Below, piece by piece: positions 8,901-16,896 of a DNA stretch of 54,585 bases. Under the pieces are notes generated by a model that was given only the letters and a program-made list of their open reading frames with translations, made no database searches and was not told where the DNA came from. Source of the stretch: an uncultured Clostridia bacterium. Lineage in GTDB: Bacteria; Bacillota; Clostridia; Christensenellales; Borkfalkiaceae. Position 1 is the stretch's first letter. Each line of letters begins with the position of its first letter. Position numbers and translations under genes: made by a program. The stretch is taken from contig CANQHG010000011.1 in the NCBI GenBank assembly GCA_947623655.1, positions 1 to 54,585 of the forward strand, written 5' to 3'.

Positions 8901-9070
8901 TCTACTACACCGCCGCGGGAAGGGCGCTCAGAGTACTCAGAGAGGGCGCGTTCGCCCAAGACGTCCTCGCGCTCTCCGTGGAAGAGGGTCCCGCGCAGGC
9001 GGACGGGTTCACTAAGGAACAGGACATCAACGGCGATAAAGTGACCCTCACGCTCATACAACTGAAATAA
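5945..9070 (+). CDS. ileS: Isoleucyl-tRNA synthetase, type 2 (IleS2-like)
   Basis: A class I synthetase of 1041 residues charging tRNA-Ile in the cytoplasm. The HIGH motif is PHIGHV near residue 57 and the KMSKS loop is KMSKHKGN near 595. GWDTHGLPVE, rather than the GWDCHGLPIE of ordinary bacterial enzymes, and KMSKHKGN rather than KMSKSLGN place it in the eukaryote-like type 2 clade, members of which are typically insensitive to mupirocin. An editing domain and two Cys-rich knuckles (CPRCGTA, CEDCGNI/CKCQKCGG) are present. AAGGAG lies 7 nt before the ATG. Transcription is controlled by the upstream T-box, though a 440-bp repeat-bearing spacer separates the T-box terminator from the start codon. 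Confidence 0.97.
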   Translation: MYKKVDTSLDFVQREREIVEFWKKNDVFEKSIQKNEGGEEFSFFDGPPTANGKPHIGHVLTRSIKDAIPRYQTMKGKHVLRKAGWDTHGLPVELEVEKLLGLDGKKEIETYGIEPFNKKCKESVWKYQSLWEEMSDAVGYWVDMEHPYVTYHDDYIESVWWALKEIHKKELLYKGHKIVPYCPRCGTALSSHEVAQGYKDVKETSAVARFKVKGRENAYILAWTTTPWTLPSNVALCMNPDEDYAEIEADGVRYILAEALAPKFFENFTLICRKKGKEYEGTEYEPLFPWAKGSFKEKAYYVVCDAYVTLTDGTGVVHIAPAFGEDDYKVGKRYGLPVVQLVNERGRFDGRCPELDGLFAKDADKVILKMMQENGSLFKKLLFEHSYPHCWRCDTPLLYYARSSWFIEVTKVKKELIAANRSVNWMPETIKEGRMGNFLENVIDWGLSRDRYWGTPLPVWVCEDCGNIEVIGSRQELHEKTGAPLDLELHRPYVDKFYCKCQKCGGKMTRTPEVIDCWFDSGSMPFAQYHYPFENKDLFEETFPADFISEAVDQTRGWFYVLLVISTILFGRAPFRNCISLGLVADKNGVKMSKHKGNVVDPWTILNKQGADATRWYFYTNSAPWIPSRFSEEAVSEVQRKFQGTLWNTYAFFCLYAEIDKYDPSKYDLKKCKLSLMDKWALSGLNSLVKEVDGLLAVYNITDSARAIQEYVDELSNWYIRRGRDRYWGSEMTDDKAAAYTTLYHVLVTLAKLLAPYMPFMSEMIYQNMVPAFYPDAPVSVHLCDFPAADGTWIDRELEEGMAEVLKIVELGRSARNASGIKNRQPLSEMLVSSDAPLELHGELEAVVTDELNVKKFVAVSGSDALIRYTLKPQLRTLGPKYGKRLGEITRFLNTCDARAVVEAVKGGGSYTVDLGGEVVLTEEDLQIFTESAAGYAVAQDRGLTVALRTELTEELLDEGCERELVSKIQTMRKEAGFEVTDRIAVYYTAAGRALRVLREGAFAQDVLALSVEEGPAQADGFTKEQDINGDKVTLTLIQLK

Positions 9071-9086
9071 ATGAGATTTTGCCTCG

Positions 9087-9115
9087 CCCCTCCGCCATGA
9101 TGGCGGAGGGGTTTT
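9087..9115 (+). terminator. Rho-independent terminator of ileS
   Basis: Perfect stem CCCCTCCGCCA / TGGCGGAGGGG with loop TGA, followed by TTTT, 16 bp after the stop. Confidence 0.92.
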
Positions 9116-9163
9116 CGCTTTCCGAAAAATTGTAAAGTAGGGGTAAAAAAATTGAAAAACGGC

Positions 9164-9213
9164 TTGACGGGGGGGAGAATATGTTGTATAGGGGGGAGAA
9201 TATGTTGTATAAT
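9164..9213 (+). promoter_or_regulatory. Promoter split by a 21-bp tandem duplication
   Basis: TTGACG at 9164-9169 is followed by two exact 21-bp copies (9170-9190 and 9191-9211), then T9213 completes TATAAT (9208-9213). With both copies the -35 to TATAAT gap is 38 bp. The first copy offers TATAGG (9187-9192) at 17 bp. With one copy, TTGACG would sit exactly 17 bp from TATAAT. Confidence 0.75.
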
Positions 9214-9249
9214 AGTATATGGTAGAAAGATTAAGGAGGCAAAACAATT

Positions 9250-11025
9250 ATGAAAGTTTGGGGAAAAGTCGCGTCTTCGGTCGCGGCGATCGGCCTGTCC
9301 GCCGCCCTCATCGCGGGCTCGACGTTCGCGCTCTTCACAAACGAGAGCAAGACGAACATCGCCATCACGAGCGGCAAGGTAAAGGTCACATCTGCGGTCA
9401 CCGAGCTCGCAGGCACATCCGTCAACTGGAACGGCTCGGCGTATGATAATAAGCCGGTCACGGTTATCGAAAATGTCGGCACCTTTACAAACGGCGGAAC
9501 GTTTACATACAATGCGGCGGAGAACACGCTGAATATCGAGAGGATCACCCCCGGTGACTATGTCACTTTCAAAATTCAAACGACCAATGATAGCAACATC
9601 GCCATCAAATATCAAACGATCGTGACGCTTGCTTCGGGCGATACAACGCTCTTCACCGGTCTCGAGATCGAAATGGACAGCGAGCCCGTTAAGAATAAGG
9701 AACTCTCAACGGCCGTATCCGAATGGAAGAACCTCGCTGCTGAGGCAGCCGTCCCCGACATCTCCGTCAGCATCGGCCTTCCCGTCACGGCGGACAACAC
9801 CTATATGGTTGACGAAGACGGCAATCCCCGTCAGTGCTCGCTTACGATCGGGGTCTACGCCGTACAGCAGAACGGACACGATACCACGCACGGCAATGTG
9901 CACCTGATCTCCCAGTCCACCGACCTCGGCAGTTTGCTCGAGACCGTGCAAAACGGCGACACGTTGGCCTTGAACGGGAATGTGGAGATCACGGAAGAAG
10001 CTCCTCTTTCGATTCCCGAAAATAAGGACCTCGCAATGGATGTGCAGTCCCATACACTCAGCGTGGTTTCGGGCACAAAGAGCGGAATTTCGATTCCAAA
10101 AGGCTCTTCTCTCACGCTCAAAGGAGCGGAGAAGGAAGAAAGCGGAACGTCCGATGTGGTGCTCAACAGCAAAACGACGAATAAAGCCGCTGTTGAAGTG
10201 ACGGGCGATGGCTCGGAGCTCAACCTTGAGAATGTGGAAATCAAGTGCGAGAATGATAACACCTCTACTACGGGGAGTATTCCTAAGGCATCGATTGAGG
10301 TTTCCAATAAGGCTAATGTATCCTTCAATGGCTCTGTTATTGATGTTAGAGATGAAAATGAGACCATCACTGATTTCAAGAATCCTCAGGCCATAAATGC
10401 GACGGGTGCAGGAACGACGGTTTCAATAGAAGAAACAACGGTAAACATAGAAGGGACTGCTGTTGCGCTTTCTGTGGCAGATAGTGCTCAAATGGATATT
10501 GAGAACAGCGAAATCAACATCATTAACGGCGGCGGAAGTTGCCCTGCTCTTATGGTCGATGGTGGAGGCGAAATAAACTCTGTCAACAATACATTCAATG
10601 TAACAGGCGATGTGCGAGGCACCAATGGTTACAATGGCAACTATCCCAATGCGGTTGCGGTCATAGGTGATTATCCGGATAATGATATGTACGGGATAGT
10701 TAATATTTACGGTGGAGTTATCAACCTCAATCCGACTAGCGGCAGAGCCTATGCTGTAGCGACATCGCAGGGAAATCAGACAAGGGTATTTGTTGGAGGC
10801 GGGCTAATTATCAATGTCAATGCAGAGGCGGGGGCATTTGCGGCTGCTTTTGCTATTGGACAGCAGTCTCCCGTCGGATATTATTCTGATCCCGGCGAGT
10901 TGACTGTGAATCTGACAGAAACGGATGATGATAGGAATGTGGAAATATGGCGGGACAGCTTATGGTATAATGCAGGGGGTGGATTTCTGCCGGAATCCGG
11001 AAAAATGCCCAATCCGCTTGCCTGA
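9250..11025 (+). CDS. Exported TasA-like protein with SipW-type signal and beta-repeat body
   Basis: A 591-residue secreted protein. Residues 1-45 (AALIAGSTFALFTNESKTNI) match the SipW-dependent signal and mature start seen in TasA/camelysin proteins. Residues about 30-215 form the TasA-like beta domain. Residues about 220-560 are a low-complexity succession of short beta strands (patterns such as VNIEGTAVALSV and MDIENSEINI), suggesting a right-handed beta-helix. No catalytic motif or anchor is visible, so it may be a matrix or surface fibre. AAGGAGG precedes the ATG by 9 nt. No sipW is in the window. The codon and base composition become more AT-rich after about 10,250, hinting at a swapped or fast-evolving C-terminal half. 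Confidence 0.75.
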   Translation: MKVWGKVASSVAAIGLSAALIAGSTFALFTNESKTNIAITSGKVKVTSAVTELAGTSVNWNGSAYDNKPVTVIENVGTFTNGGTFTYNAAENTLNIERITPGDYVTFKIQTTNDSNIAIKYQTIVTLASGDTTLFTGLEIEMDSEPVKNKELSTAVSEWKNLAAEAAVPDISVSIGLPVTADNTYMVDEDGNPRQCSLTIGVYAVQQNGHDTTHGNVHLISQSTDLGSLLETVQNGDTLALNGNVEITEEAPLSIPENKDLAMDVQSHTLSVVSGTKSGISIPKGSSLTLKGAEKEESGTSDVVLNSKTTNKAAVEVTGDGSELNLENVEIKCENDNTSTTGSIPKASIEVSNKANVSFNGSVIDVRDENETITDFKNPQAINATGAGTTVSIEETTVNIEGTAVALSVADSAQMDIENSEINIINGGGSCPALMVDGGGEINSVNNTFNVTGDVRGTNGYNGNYPNAVAVIGDYPDNDMYGIVNIYGGVINLNPTSGRAYAVATSQGNQTRVFVGGGLIINVNAEAGAFAAAFAIGQQSPVGYYSDPGELTVNLTETDDDRNVEIWRDSLWYNAGGGFLPESGKMPNPLA

Positions 11026-11067
11026 TAATAATTGATCGATTCTAAAAAAACGCAACATATAGCGCAA

Positions 11068-11099
11068 AAACAGGCCGTTTTCGAACGGCCTGTTTTTTT
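11068..11099 (+). terminator. Rho-independent terminator of the TasA-like gene
   Basis: Stem AACAGGCCGTT / AACGGCCTGTT around a TTCG loop, followed by a run of T. Confidence 0.92.
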
Positions 11100-11816
11100 G
11101 TTAAAGTACGGAAGTCTGAGGGTCTATGAGATCCGTTCGGCTTGCGCCTCGGGATGAGGGCCCTTGGCTCCCCCTCGAGGGGGAGCTGTCGCGCTGTCCT
11201 TGCGTGACTGAGGGGGTGTCATTCCAATCATGCGGGTCATGCTGAGTACGAGAGTTGTACGAAGTCTATGGGTGCTTACCCGAAGCATCTCGCCGCACAT
11301 TTCTACGGCCCCGCGAGATTCTAACTTCGTCGCTACGCTCCTCGTGCCGCCCTTCGACGCCATAAAGAACGTGCGGGCGGGGCGGGTCAATTCGTCTGAC
11401 TTCGTTCTTTCTCACATTCTCAGAATGACGCGGGGCCGTGCCCCCTCCCGAGGAGAACTGCCACGCATGCCCCCTCCCGAGGAGGGGGGTAGGGGGGTGG
11501 GCAACGTATTCTTAAATACGTCATCCTGAGCCCCGTCGAAGGATCACCGCAGCAAGAATAAGGTGATGGTTCGACGAGCTACTTCGCGCCTTAGGGCGCT
11601 TGTGCCGCCCCTTAGTGCAATAAGAAGGCGGGCGGGGCACCATGACGTGATTGGAATGGCCCGTAGGACAATGTTGCTCCGTATGTTCAATGGGATGCTT
11701 CGCTTGCGCTCAGCATGAGCGCCATCTGCTTCGTGGGCCTATGAGATCCGCTCGGCTTGCGCCTCGGGATGAGGGCTTTCGACTTCTCTTCAAGGGGGTT
11801 TTATTTAATTTGCTCC
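11100..11816. repeat. Repeat field without genes
   Basis: About 720 bp of degenerate intergenic repeats. 11228-11455 is the inverted partner of 5540-5765. The segment beginning CTATGAGATCCG at 11123 recurs at 11737. CCCCCTCCCGAGGAG palindromes occur near 11441 and 11471. A TCATCCTGAGC...GAAGGATC motif at 11521 is related to the elements around tdk. Open frames here have no ribosome sites or recognisable products. Confidence 0.8.
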
Positions 11817-11850
11817 ACAAAAAAAGTCCGACCGGAAAGGTCGGACCGAG
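11817..11850 (-). terminator. Rho-independent terminator of the dipeptidase gene
   Basis: On the minus strand: GTCCGACC / GGTCGGAC stem followed by TTTTTTTGT; it ends 5-8 bp after the stop codon. Confidence 0.9.
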
Positions 11851-11854
11851 TAGT

Positions 11855-13123
11855 TTATTTCGTCAACTGTTCAATGGCTTTTTCGTATATGTCGAGCAGC
11901 AACTGTACCCGTTCGAGCGTGATATATTCGTCGGGCTGATGGATGACCGCCTCGTCGCCCTCCATTTCGGGACCGAAGCCGACGCCGTTTTTGAGCGCCC
12001 GCGCATATGTACCGCCCCCGATCGCCATGGGCTCCGCTTTCCTGCCCGTGCATTTTTCGTAGACGGAAAGAAGCGTTTGGACGAGTTCGCTGTCTTTGGC
12101 GTGATAGAGAGGGGGCTGGTGGTGCACTGTCTCATATTTTACGCCGAAAAGAGCGAGCTTTTCGATCACTTTATCAACGGAGACCGTCGCGGGATAGCGG
12201 ATATCGCAAACGATCTGCAGTTCTCCCTTGCGGTACTTGATGAGGTCGGGGGAAAGCGTAAGTTTTCCCGTCTCGTCCTCTAGATCGGTGAGGCCGTATC
12301 TGTCGTCAAAGAGATCGGCGATGATGTCGCGTATCGTCTCGTTCCGCGCGCTGAAATATTCGAGGATGGGGCGAATGGCGTTCACACCCTTTTCGGGAGT
12401 GGAACCGTGGGCGCTCTTGCCGTGCGAAATAACTTTTTTGCCCTTGATCTCCAGCCCGTAGGCGCGGATCCGCTTTGTCCCGAGCGAACGCGGAGTCGCT
12501 TCGCAAGTGTCGCACACCATATTCGCGCTCGTGCCGCCTTCGAGATAGAAGAACGGGGCGTTTTCAAGGGGATAGTGCAACCTCACGTGCAAGATCCCTT
12601 TTTCCGCATAGATGACGGGAAAGTTTGCGTCGGGCGAGAAACCGTTCTCGGGAAGGGTCGCAATGCGTTTATAGTACTCGATGCAACCCCAGCCGCTTTC
12701 CTCGTTACAGCCGACGATGAGTTTGATTTTTTTGTGGGGGGTAAATCCTCTGTCTTTGAGCGCCTTCATGGCGTACAAAACGCAGACCGCGGGACCTTTG
12801 TCGTCCATGGCGCCCCGTCCCCAGATTTTCCCGTCTTCAACAACGCCGTCGAAAGGGGCTTTTGTCCAACCGTCGCCCGCGGGAACGACGTCGAGATGAC
12901 AGAGTATTGCAAAGGGTTCGCCTTGACCGAAGACGACCTCTCCGACATAGCCGTCATAGTTGTAAGTCTCAAATCCGAGTTTTTCCGCGAGAGAGAGGAA
13001 GTGGCAGAGACAATCGTAGGCTCCTTTTCCGAAGGGCATTTTTGCCGAATGACGTGCAAGCGAAGAATCGAAGCGGAGGCTCTCGCAAATAGATTCGACC
13101 GCTTCGTGAAAGTAGTTTGGCAT
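11855..13123 (-). CDS. PepV-type M20 dipeptidase
   Basis: A 422-residue cytoplasmic zinc dipeptidase of the M20 (PepV/Sapep) family, which cleaves dipeptides with broad specificity. The zinc-ligand and catalytic blocks are intact: HLDVVPAGDGW (near 77), GRGAMDDKGP (near 104), NEESGWGCIEYY (near 142). The lid domain holds HGKSAHGSTPEKG, and GGGTYAR occurs near the C-terminus. I use ATG at 13123 (MPNYFHEA), which has GGGAG 7 nt upstream; the in-frame ATG at 13153 falls at the likely transcription start. It is monocistronic, with a consensus promoter and its own terminator. Confidence 0.92.
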   Translation of the reverse strand: MPNYFHEAVESICESLRFDSSLARHSAKMPFGKGAYDCLCHFLSLAEKLGFETYNYDGYVGEVVFGQGEPFAILCHLDVVPAGDGWTKAPFDGVVEDGKIWGRGAMDDKGPAVCVLYAMKALKDRGFTPHKKIKLIVGCNEESGWGCIEYYKRIATLPENGFSPDANFPVIYAEKGILHVRLHYPLENAPFFYLEGGTSANMVCDTCEATPRSLGTKRIRAYGLEIKGKKVISHGKSAHGSTPEKGVNAIRPILEYFSARNETIRDIIADLFDDRYGLTDLEDETGKLTLSPDLIKYRKGELQIVCDIRYPATVSVDKVIEKLALFGVKYETVHHQPPLYHAKDSELVQTLLSVYEKCTGRKAEPMAIGGGTYARALKNGVGFGPEMEGDEAVIHQPDEYITLERVQLLLDIYEKAIEQLTK

Positions 13124-13158
13124 AAATTTCTCCCATATGGAATTGTACAGCATAGGCT

Positions 13159-13187
13159 ATTGTATCACACTCTACGTTGCTTGTCAA
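13159..13187 (-). promoter_or_regulatory. Promoter of the dipeptidase gene
   Basis: On the minus strand: TTGACA (13187-13182), 17-bp spacer, TACAAT (13164-13159). Confidence 0.88.
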
Positions 13188-13230
13188 GACATAAATCACC
13201 GAAAAAAATATAAAAAATCACCGAAACCTT

Positions 13231-13259
13231 TTGCAAACTCGCGTATAATATGTTACAAT
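13231..13259 (+). promoter_or_regulatory. Promoter of the two-component operon
   Basis: TTGCAA (13231-13236), 17-bp spacer, TACAAT (13254-13259); a second TATAAT lies within the spacer at 13244. Confidence 0.7.
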
Positions 13260-13296
13260 AAGATATACGGCGTTTGCCGAAGAAAAGGAGAGGTAC

Positions 13297-14538
13297 ATGG
13301 CAAGAGAGATCGAGTTTCCCGATATCGTATCGCGCCGCAGTTTTATCGTGCGCCTTTCCAAATGGCTCATCCTGTCCGTTCTGATCCTTGTGGGCATCAT
13401 CGTCACTGTGCGTTGCTGGGGCAGCGAGTATGCGGGCTTTCCCGCATGGTATTTCGTTCTGCCGTCCGTGGTGCTCCTCATTGGGGAAAACGCCGTCAAG
13501 ATGTGGGCCGTAAAAAAATACACGCATAAGATCCCGTTCTACGCGCTCGACATCTTTCTTCTCCTCATCATCACGATCTTTACCGACGGGACGCTCATCT
13601 CCACTTTCTATATCGTCATTTTATCCGAATTTTACATCGGGCAGGAGTCTCTTTCGGGCAACATCGCCATGGGCGCCTCGAGCATCGGCATCTTTCTCAT
13701 CACGCTTGTCGTTACGGGCTATTTCCGCGGGGACGATTTCAACCTCATTACCCTTGTCTCCAACGCTTTCAACGACCTCATCCTCCTCGTTCTCCATTTC
13801 CTCATCGTCAATTTCACCATTCAGATCTATAGGAAAAATAAAGAGATCGCCTTGGCAATGGACGAGTTGTCGCAGAACAATAAGGAACTGAAGCGGCTCA
13901 ACGAGGAGAGAAAAACGCTCGCCGTCCTTGAGGAGAGACAGCGCATCGCAAAAGATATCCACGACACGGCGGGACACTCCATCACCACCGTCATCATGCA
14001 GACGGAAGCGGCGCGGCTCGTCATCGACAAAGACGCGGAAGAGGCAAAAAAGAAGATCACGGCGGCCAATTTGCAGGCGCGGCACGCCTTGGAAGAGTTG
14101 CGCGAGAGCGTCCATCTCCTCTCGGGCGCCACAGAGCATATGACGGTGCGCGAGAGTCTTCTCTCCATTGCGCGGGAGTCGATGGAGGGTACGGAGATCA
14201 AGGTCCGCTGTTCGATCGACGACGTGGAACTCGTCGACGCCAAGCGGAGATTTCTCTGCAATACGCTCAAGGAGGGCATCTCCAACGGCCTCAGGCACGG
14301 CGGCGCGACGGCATTTTTGTTCGAGCTCAAAGCGGAAGAGGGAAAAGTGAAGTTTTTCCTCTCCGACAACGGCGCAGGCATGGCGCAGAGCGAGCTCGTC
14401 GAGGGCTTCGGGCTCTCGGGCATGCGGGCGCGGGCCGAGGCGCTCGGCGGGGAGATCACCTTTGTCACCGAACGGGACGAGGGCTTTGAAATACACATCA
14501 CGCTTCCCCTCGACGGGAAGAAAACGGGAGAGGAATGA
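13297..14538 (+). CDS. Sensor histidine kinase, HisKA_3 (NarX/LiaS/DesK-like) type
   Basis: A 413-residue membrane kinase. Five or six hydrophobic segments (about residues 20-180) form the sensor, with almost no extracytoplasmic domain, which suggests sensing within the membrane. A coiled coil at about 180-215 leads to the HisKA_3 phosphoacceptor RIAKDIHDTAGHSIT (His near 222). The HATPase_c domain shows EGISNGLRHGGA (N box), DNGAGM and GFGLSGMRARAEALGG. AAGGAG lies 7 nt before the ATG. It overlaps the regulator gene by 4 bp, so they are a cognate pair. The stimulus cannot be deduced. Confidence 0.93.
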   Translation: MAREIEFPDIVSRRSFIVRLSKWLILSVLILVGIIVTVRCWGSEYAGFPAWYFVLPSVVLLIGENAVKMWAVKKYTHKIPFYALDIFLLLIITIFTDGTLISTFYIVILSEFYIGQESLSGNIAMGASSIGIFLITLVVTGYFRGDDFNLITLVSNAFNDLILLVLHFLIVNFTIQIYRKNKEIALAMDELSQNNKELKRLNEERKTLAVLEERQRIAKDIHDTAGHSITTVIMQTEAARLVIDKDAEEAKKKITAANLQARHALEELRESVHLLSGATEHMTVRESLLSIARESMEGTEIKVRCSIDDVELVDAKRRFLCNTLKEGISNGLRHGGATAFLFELKAEEGKVKFFLSDNGAGMAQSELVEGFGLSGMRARAEALGGEITFVTERDEGFEIHITLPLDGKKTGEE

Positions 14539-15191
14539 GTATGAAAATAAAAGTGTTACTTGCAGACGATCAGGCGATCCTTGCCGACGGGATCAAGAGT
14601 GTGATCTCTTCGAGCGAGGAGCTGGAAGTGGTTGGGGTCGCGTCCAACGGGCTCGAAGCCGTTGCCCTTGCCGGAGAAAAAAGGCCCGACGTCATTTTGA
14701 TGGACATCCGCATGCCGGGGATGAACGGGGTCATCGCAACCGAGGAGATCAAGCAAAAATATCCCGAGATCAAGGTCATCGTCCTCACTACTTTTGACGA
14801 CAGCGACTATATCCTCGGGGCCATCAACAACGGTGCGAGCGGATATCTTTTAAAGGACACGTCCGCCGCGGCGCTCATCGACGCCATCAAAAACGCCTAC
14901 GCAGGAGACACTATTCTGCCCGCAAAGATCGCAAAGCGCATCGCCGACGCCGCGAAAATGGTCGCGAACGACAGGGAGATCCGCCTCAAGAGGAAGTTTA
15001 ACCTCTCCGACAGGGAGGTGGAGATCGCGCTCATGATCTACGAGGGATTTACGAACAAGCAGATCGCTTCCGCTCTGAAACTGACGGACGGCACGGCGCG
15101 GAACTATATTTCGGCCATTTACGAAAAGCTCGGCGCGGCGTCTCGCACCGAGGCGGCGGAAGTGATGAAACAGGCGTTAACAGGCGCATAA
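14535..15191 (+). CDS. NarL/FixJ-family response regulator
   Basis: A 218-residue regulator. The receiver domain (1-125) has the acidic pair LADDQ, phospho-acceptor DVILMDIRMPG (Asp near 56), TTFDD and the K of LLKDT. Residues about 150-215 are a LuxR-type helix-turn-helix (LSDREVEIALMIYEGFTNKQ). It is coupled to the kinase by an ATGA overlap. No obvious target operon is adjacent; the following genes face the other way. A terminator follows about 40 bp after the stop. Confidence 0.94.
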   Translation: MSMKIKVLLADDQAILADGIKSVISSSEELEVVGVASNGLEAVALAGEKRPDVILMDIRMPGMNGVIATEEIKQKYPEIKVIVLTTFDDSDYILGAINNGASGYLLKDTSAAALIDAIKNAYAGDTILPAKIAKRIADAAKMVANDREIRLKRKFNLSDREVEIALMIYEGFTNKQIASALKLTDGTARNYISAIYEKLGAASRTEAAEVMKQALTGA

Positions 15192-15230
15192 GTTTCCAAA
15201 AATTTTTGAAATGAACTCAAAAAATTCTCC

Positions 15231-15262
15231 AAAACAGAGCCGAAATATCGACTCTGTTTTTT
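15231..15262 (+). terminator. Terminator of the two-component operon
   Basis: AAAACAGAG / CTCTGTTTT arms, extended by an inner CGA/TCG pair, then TT. Confidence 0.85.
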
Positions 15263-15348
15263 GTACGCCTCCGCCTCCTCCCGAGGAGGGGCATTCGGGG
15301 GGCAACGATTTGCGGAGTCCGTTCTTCGGGACGCGGCAACCCAAATAA
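15263..15348. repeat. CCTCC/GGAGG palindromic repeat remnant
   Basis: GCCTCCTCCCGAGGAGGGGC is a copy of the short GC-rich palindrome also found near 5540, 11441, 11471, 47620 and 47720. Confidence 0.55.
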
Positions 15349-15383
15349 AATGAGACCCGAGAATGCCTCGGGTCTCATTTTTT
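15345..15383. terminator. Bidirectional terminator between the two-component operon and pyk
   Basis: Perfect TGAGACCCGAG / CTCGGGTCTCA stem (15351-15361, 15367-15377), with TTTTTT on the plus side and TTTTATTT on the minus side. It mainly serves pyk, which ends at 15402. Confidence 0.92.
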
Positions 15384-15401
15384 GCACATATATTGCAGAT
15401 T

Positions 15402-16814
15402 TTACACAGTTTCGAGGTTGATGAGGGAGGAGTTTCCGCTCTTGCCGTTGGGGGTTCCGCCCGTGATGACGATAACGTCGCCCTTTTCTACGAGCCCGCT
15501 CTCGAGTGCCGCGCGCTTTGCAAAGTGGAACAAAACATCCACCGAGAAATATTCCTCGGACAAGACGGGCAACACGCCCCAGCTCAAAGCAAGTTTTCTG
15601 TAGCTCTTTTCGTCCGTCGTCATGCCGATAATATCGATCATGGGGCGGAAGCGCGACACCATCTTCGCCGTCCCGCCCGTTCGGGTGCAGACGACGATGG
15701 CTTTGGCCTTGACGTCGTGTGCGAGCAGGCATGCGGAATGCGAGAGGGCGTCCGAAAGGTTTTTGATGAGATAGCGGCCGTCTTCCACGCGCTGGATATA
15801 GTCGATCTTTGTCTCTGCCTGCATGGCGATTCTTGCCATGGCGGCGACAGCTTGCACGGGATATTCGCCCGCGGCGGTCTCACCCGAAAGCATGATGGCA
15901 GAAGAACCGTCGTATACGGCGTTTGCGACGTCGGAAATTTCCGCACGGGTGGGGCGGGGATTGTGGATCATGCTTTCCAGCATTTCCGTTGCCGTAATGC
16001 AACGTTTTCCCGCGATACGGCAGGCCGTGATGATGAATTTCTGAATGTCGGGCAGTTCCTCATAGGGAATCTCCACGCCCATGTCGCCGCGGCCGATCAT
16101 GATGCCGTCGGACACTTTTAAGATCTCGTCGAGATTTCTGACGCCCGCCCTGTTTTCGATCTTTGCGATGAGGTCGATATCGTCGGAGCCGTTTTCATGG
16201 AGAAATTTTCTGACGTCGAGGATATCCTGCGCCTTGGAGACGAAAGAACAGGCGACAAAATCGACGCCGTGCTGAATGCCGAAGAGCAGATCTGCCTTGT
16301 CCTGTTCGGAAAGATAGACGAGATCGAGCTGTTTTTCGGGGAAGAACATCGATTTGCGGCTCGAAAGTTCCCCGCCGATGACGACCTTGCAGATGACGTC
16401 GGGCGCCTTGACCTTTTCGACCTCGAACACCATGAGCCCGTTGTTGAGAAGGATCTTGTCCCCGGGGTTCATCTCCTTGCAGATGTTTTTATAGGAGACG
16501 GAGACGCGCGTCTCGTCGCCCTCGATCTCGTCTGCCGTAAAGGTGAACGTGTCGCCCGCTTTCAGAAAAACTTTTCCGTCTTTAAAGGCGCGGATGCGGA
16601 ACTCAGGCCCCTTGGTATCGAGAAGAATAGGCAGAGGAATGTTCTTTTCCTTGCGGACTTCTTTGATGATCTCGATTTTTTTGGCGTGTTCTTCGTGTGT
16701 GCCGTGCGAGAAGTTGATCCGCGCGACGTTCATGCCTGCGTCCGCCATGGCGGCGATCACTTCTTTGGTCTCCGAAGCGGGCCCGAGCGTGCAGACGATT
16801 TTGGTTTTTTTCAT
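15402..16814 (-). CDS. pyk: Pyruvate kinase
   Basis: A 470-residue glycolytic enzyme converting phosphoenolpyruvate and ADP to pyruvate and ATP. It shows TKIVCTLGPAS at the N-terminus, MNVARINFSHG, LLDTKGPEFR, the active-site Lys/Glu block DLIAKIENRAGVRNLDEI and the signature MIGRGDMGVEIP, then TATEMLESMI and the C-terminal allosteric domain. It lacks the extra PEP-utiliser phosphohistidine domain found in some Bacillus and Clostridium enzymes, so the length is the short form. A GGGGGGA ribosome site is 6-7 nt before the ATG. It is monocistronic. Confidence 0.97.
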   Translation of the reverse strand: MKKTKIVCTLGPASETKEVIAAMADAGMNVARINFSHGTHEEHAKKIEIIKEVRKEKNIPLPILLDTKGPEFRIRAFKDGKVFLKAGDTFTFTADEIEGDETRVSVSYKNICKEMNPGDKILLNNGLMVFEVEKVKAPDVICKVVIGGELSSRKSMFFPEKQLDLVYLSEQDKADLLFGIQHGVDFVACSFVSKAQDILDVRKFLHENGSDDIDLIAKIENRAGVRNLDEILKVSDGIMIGRGDMGVEIPYEELPDIQKFIITACRIAGKRCITATEMLESMIHNPRPTRAEISDVANAVYDGSSAIMLSGETAAGEYPVQAVAAMARIAMQAETKIDYIQRVEDGRYLIKNLSDALSHSACLLAHDVKAKAIVVCTRTGGTAKMVSRFRPMIDIIGMTTDEKSYRKLALSWGVLPVLSEEYFSVDVLFHFAKRAALESGLVEKGDVIVITGGTPNGKSGNSSLINLETV

Positions 16815-16846
16815 AAAATCCCCCCAATGAAAAAAATATCGTCTTT

Positions 16847-16874
16847 ATTTTAACATATTTAAAAATAATTTCAA
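16847..16874 (-). promoter_or_regulatory. Promoter of pyk
   Basis: On the minus strand: TTGAAA (16874-16869), 16-bp spacer, TAAAAT (16852-16847). Confidence 0.7.
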
Positions 16875-16896
16875 GGGTTTTTTGTAAAAAAGTAAG

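Noticed and set aside
9170-9211. CRISPR-like repeat
   Set aside because: Two abutting 21-bp copies with no spacer; a tandem duplication in a promoter, not an array. No cas genes are present.
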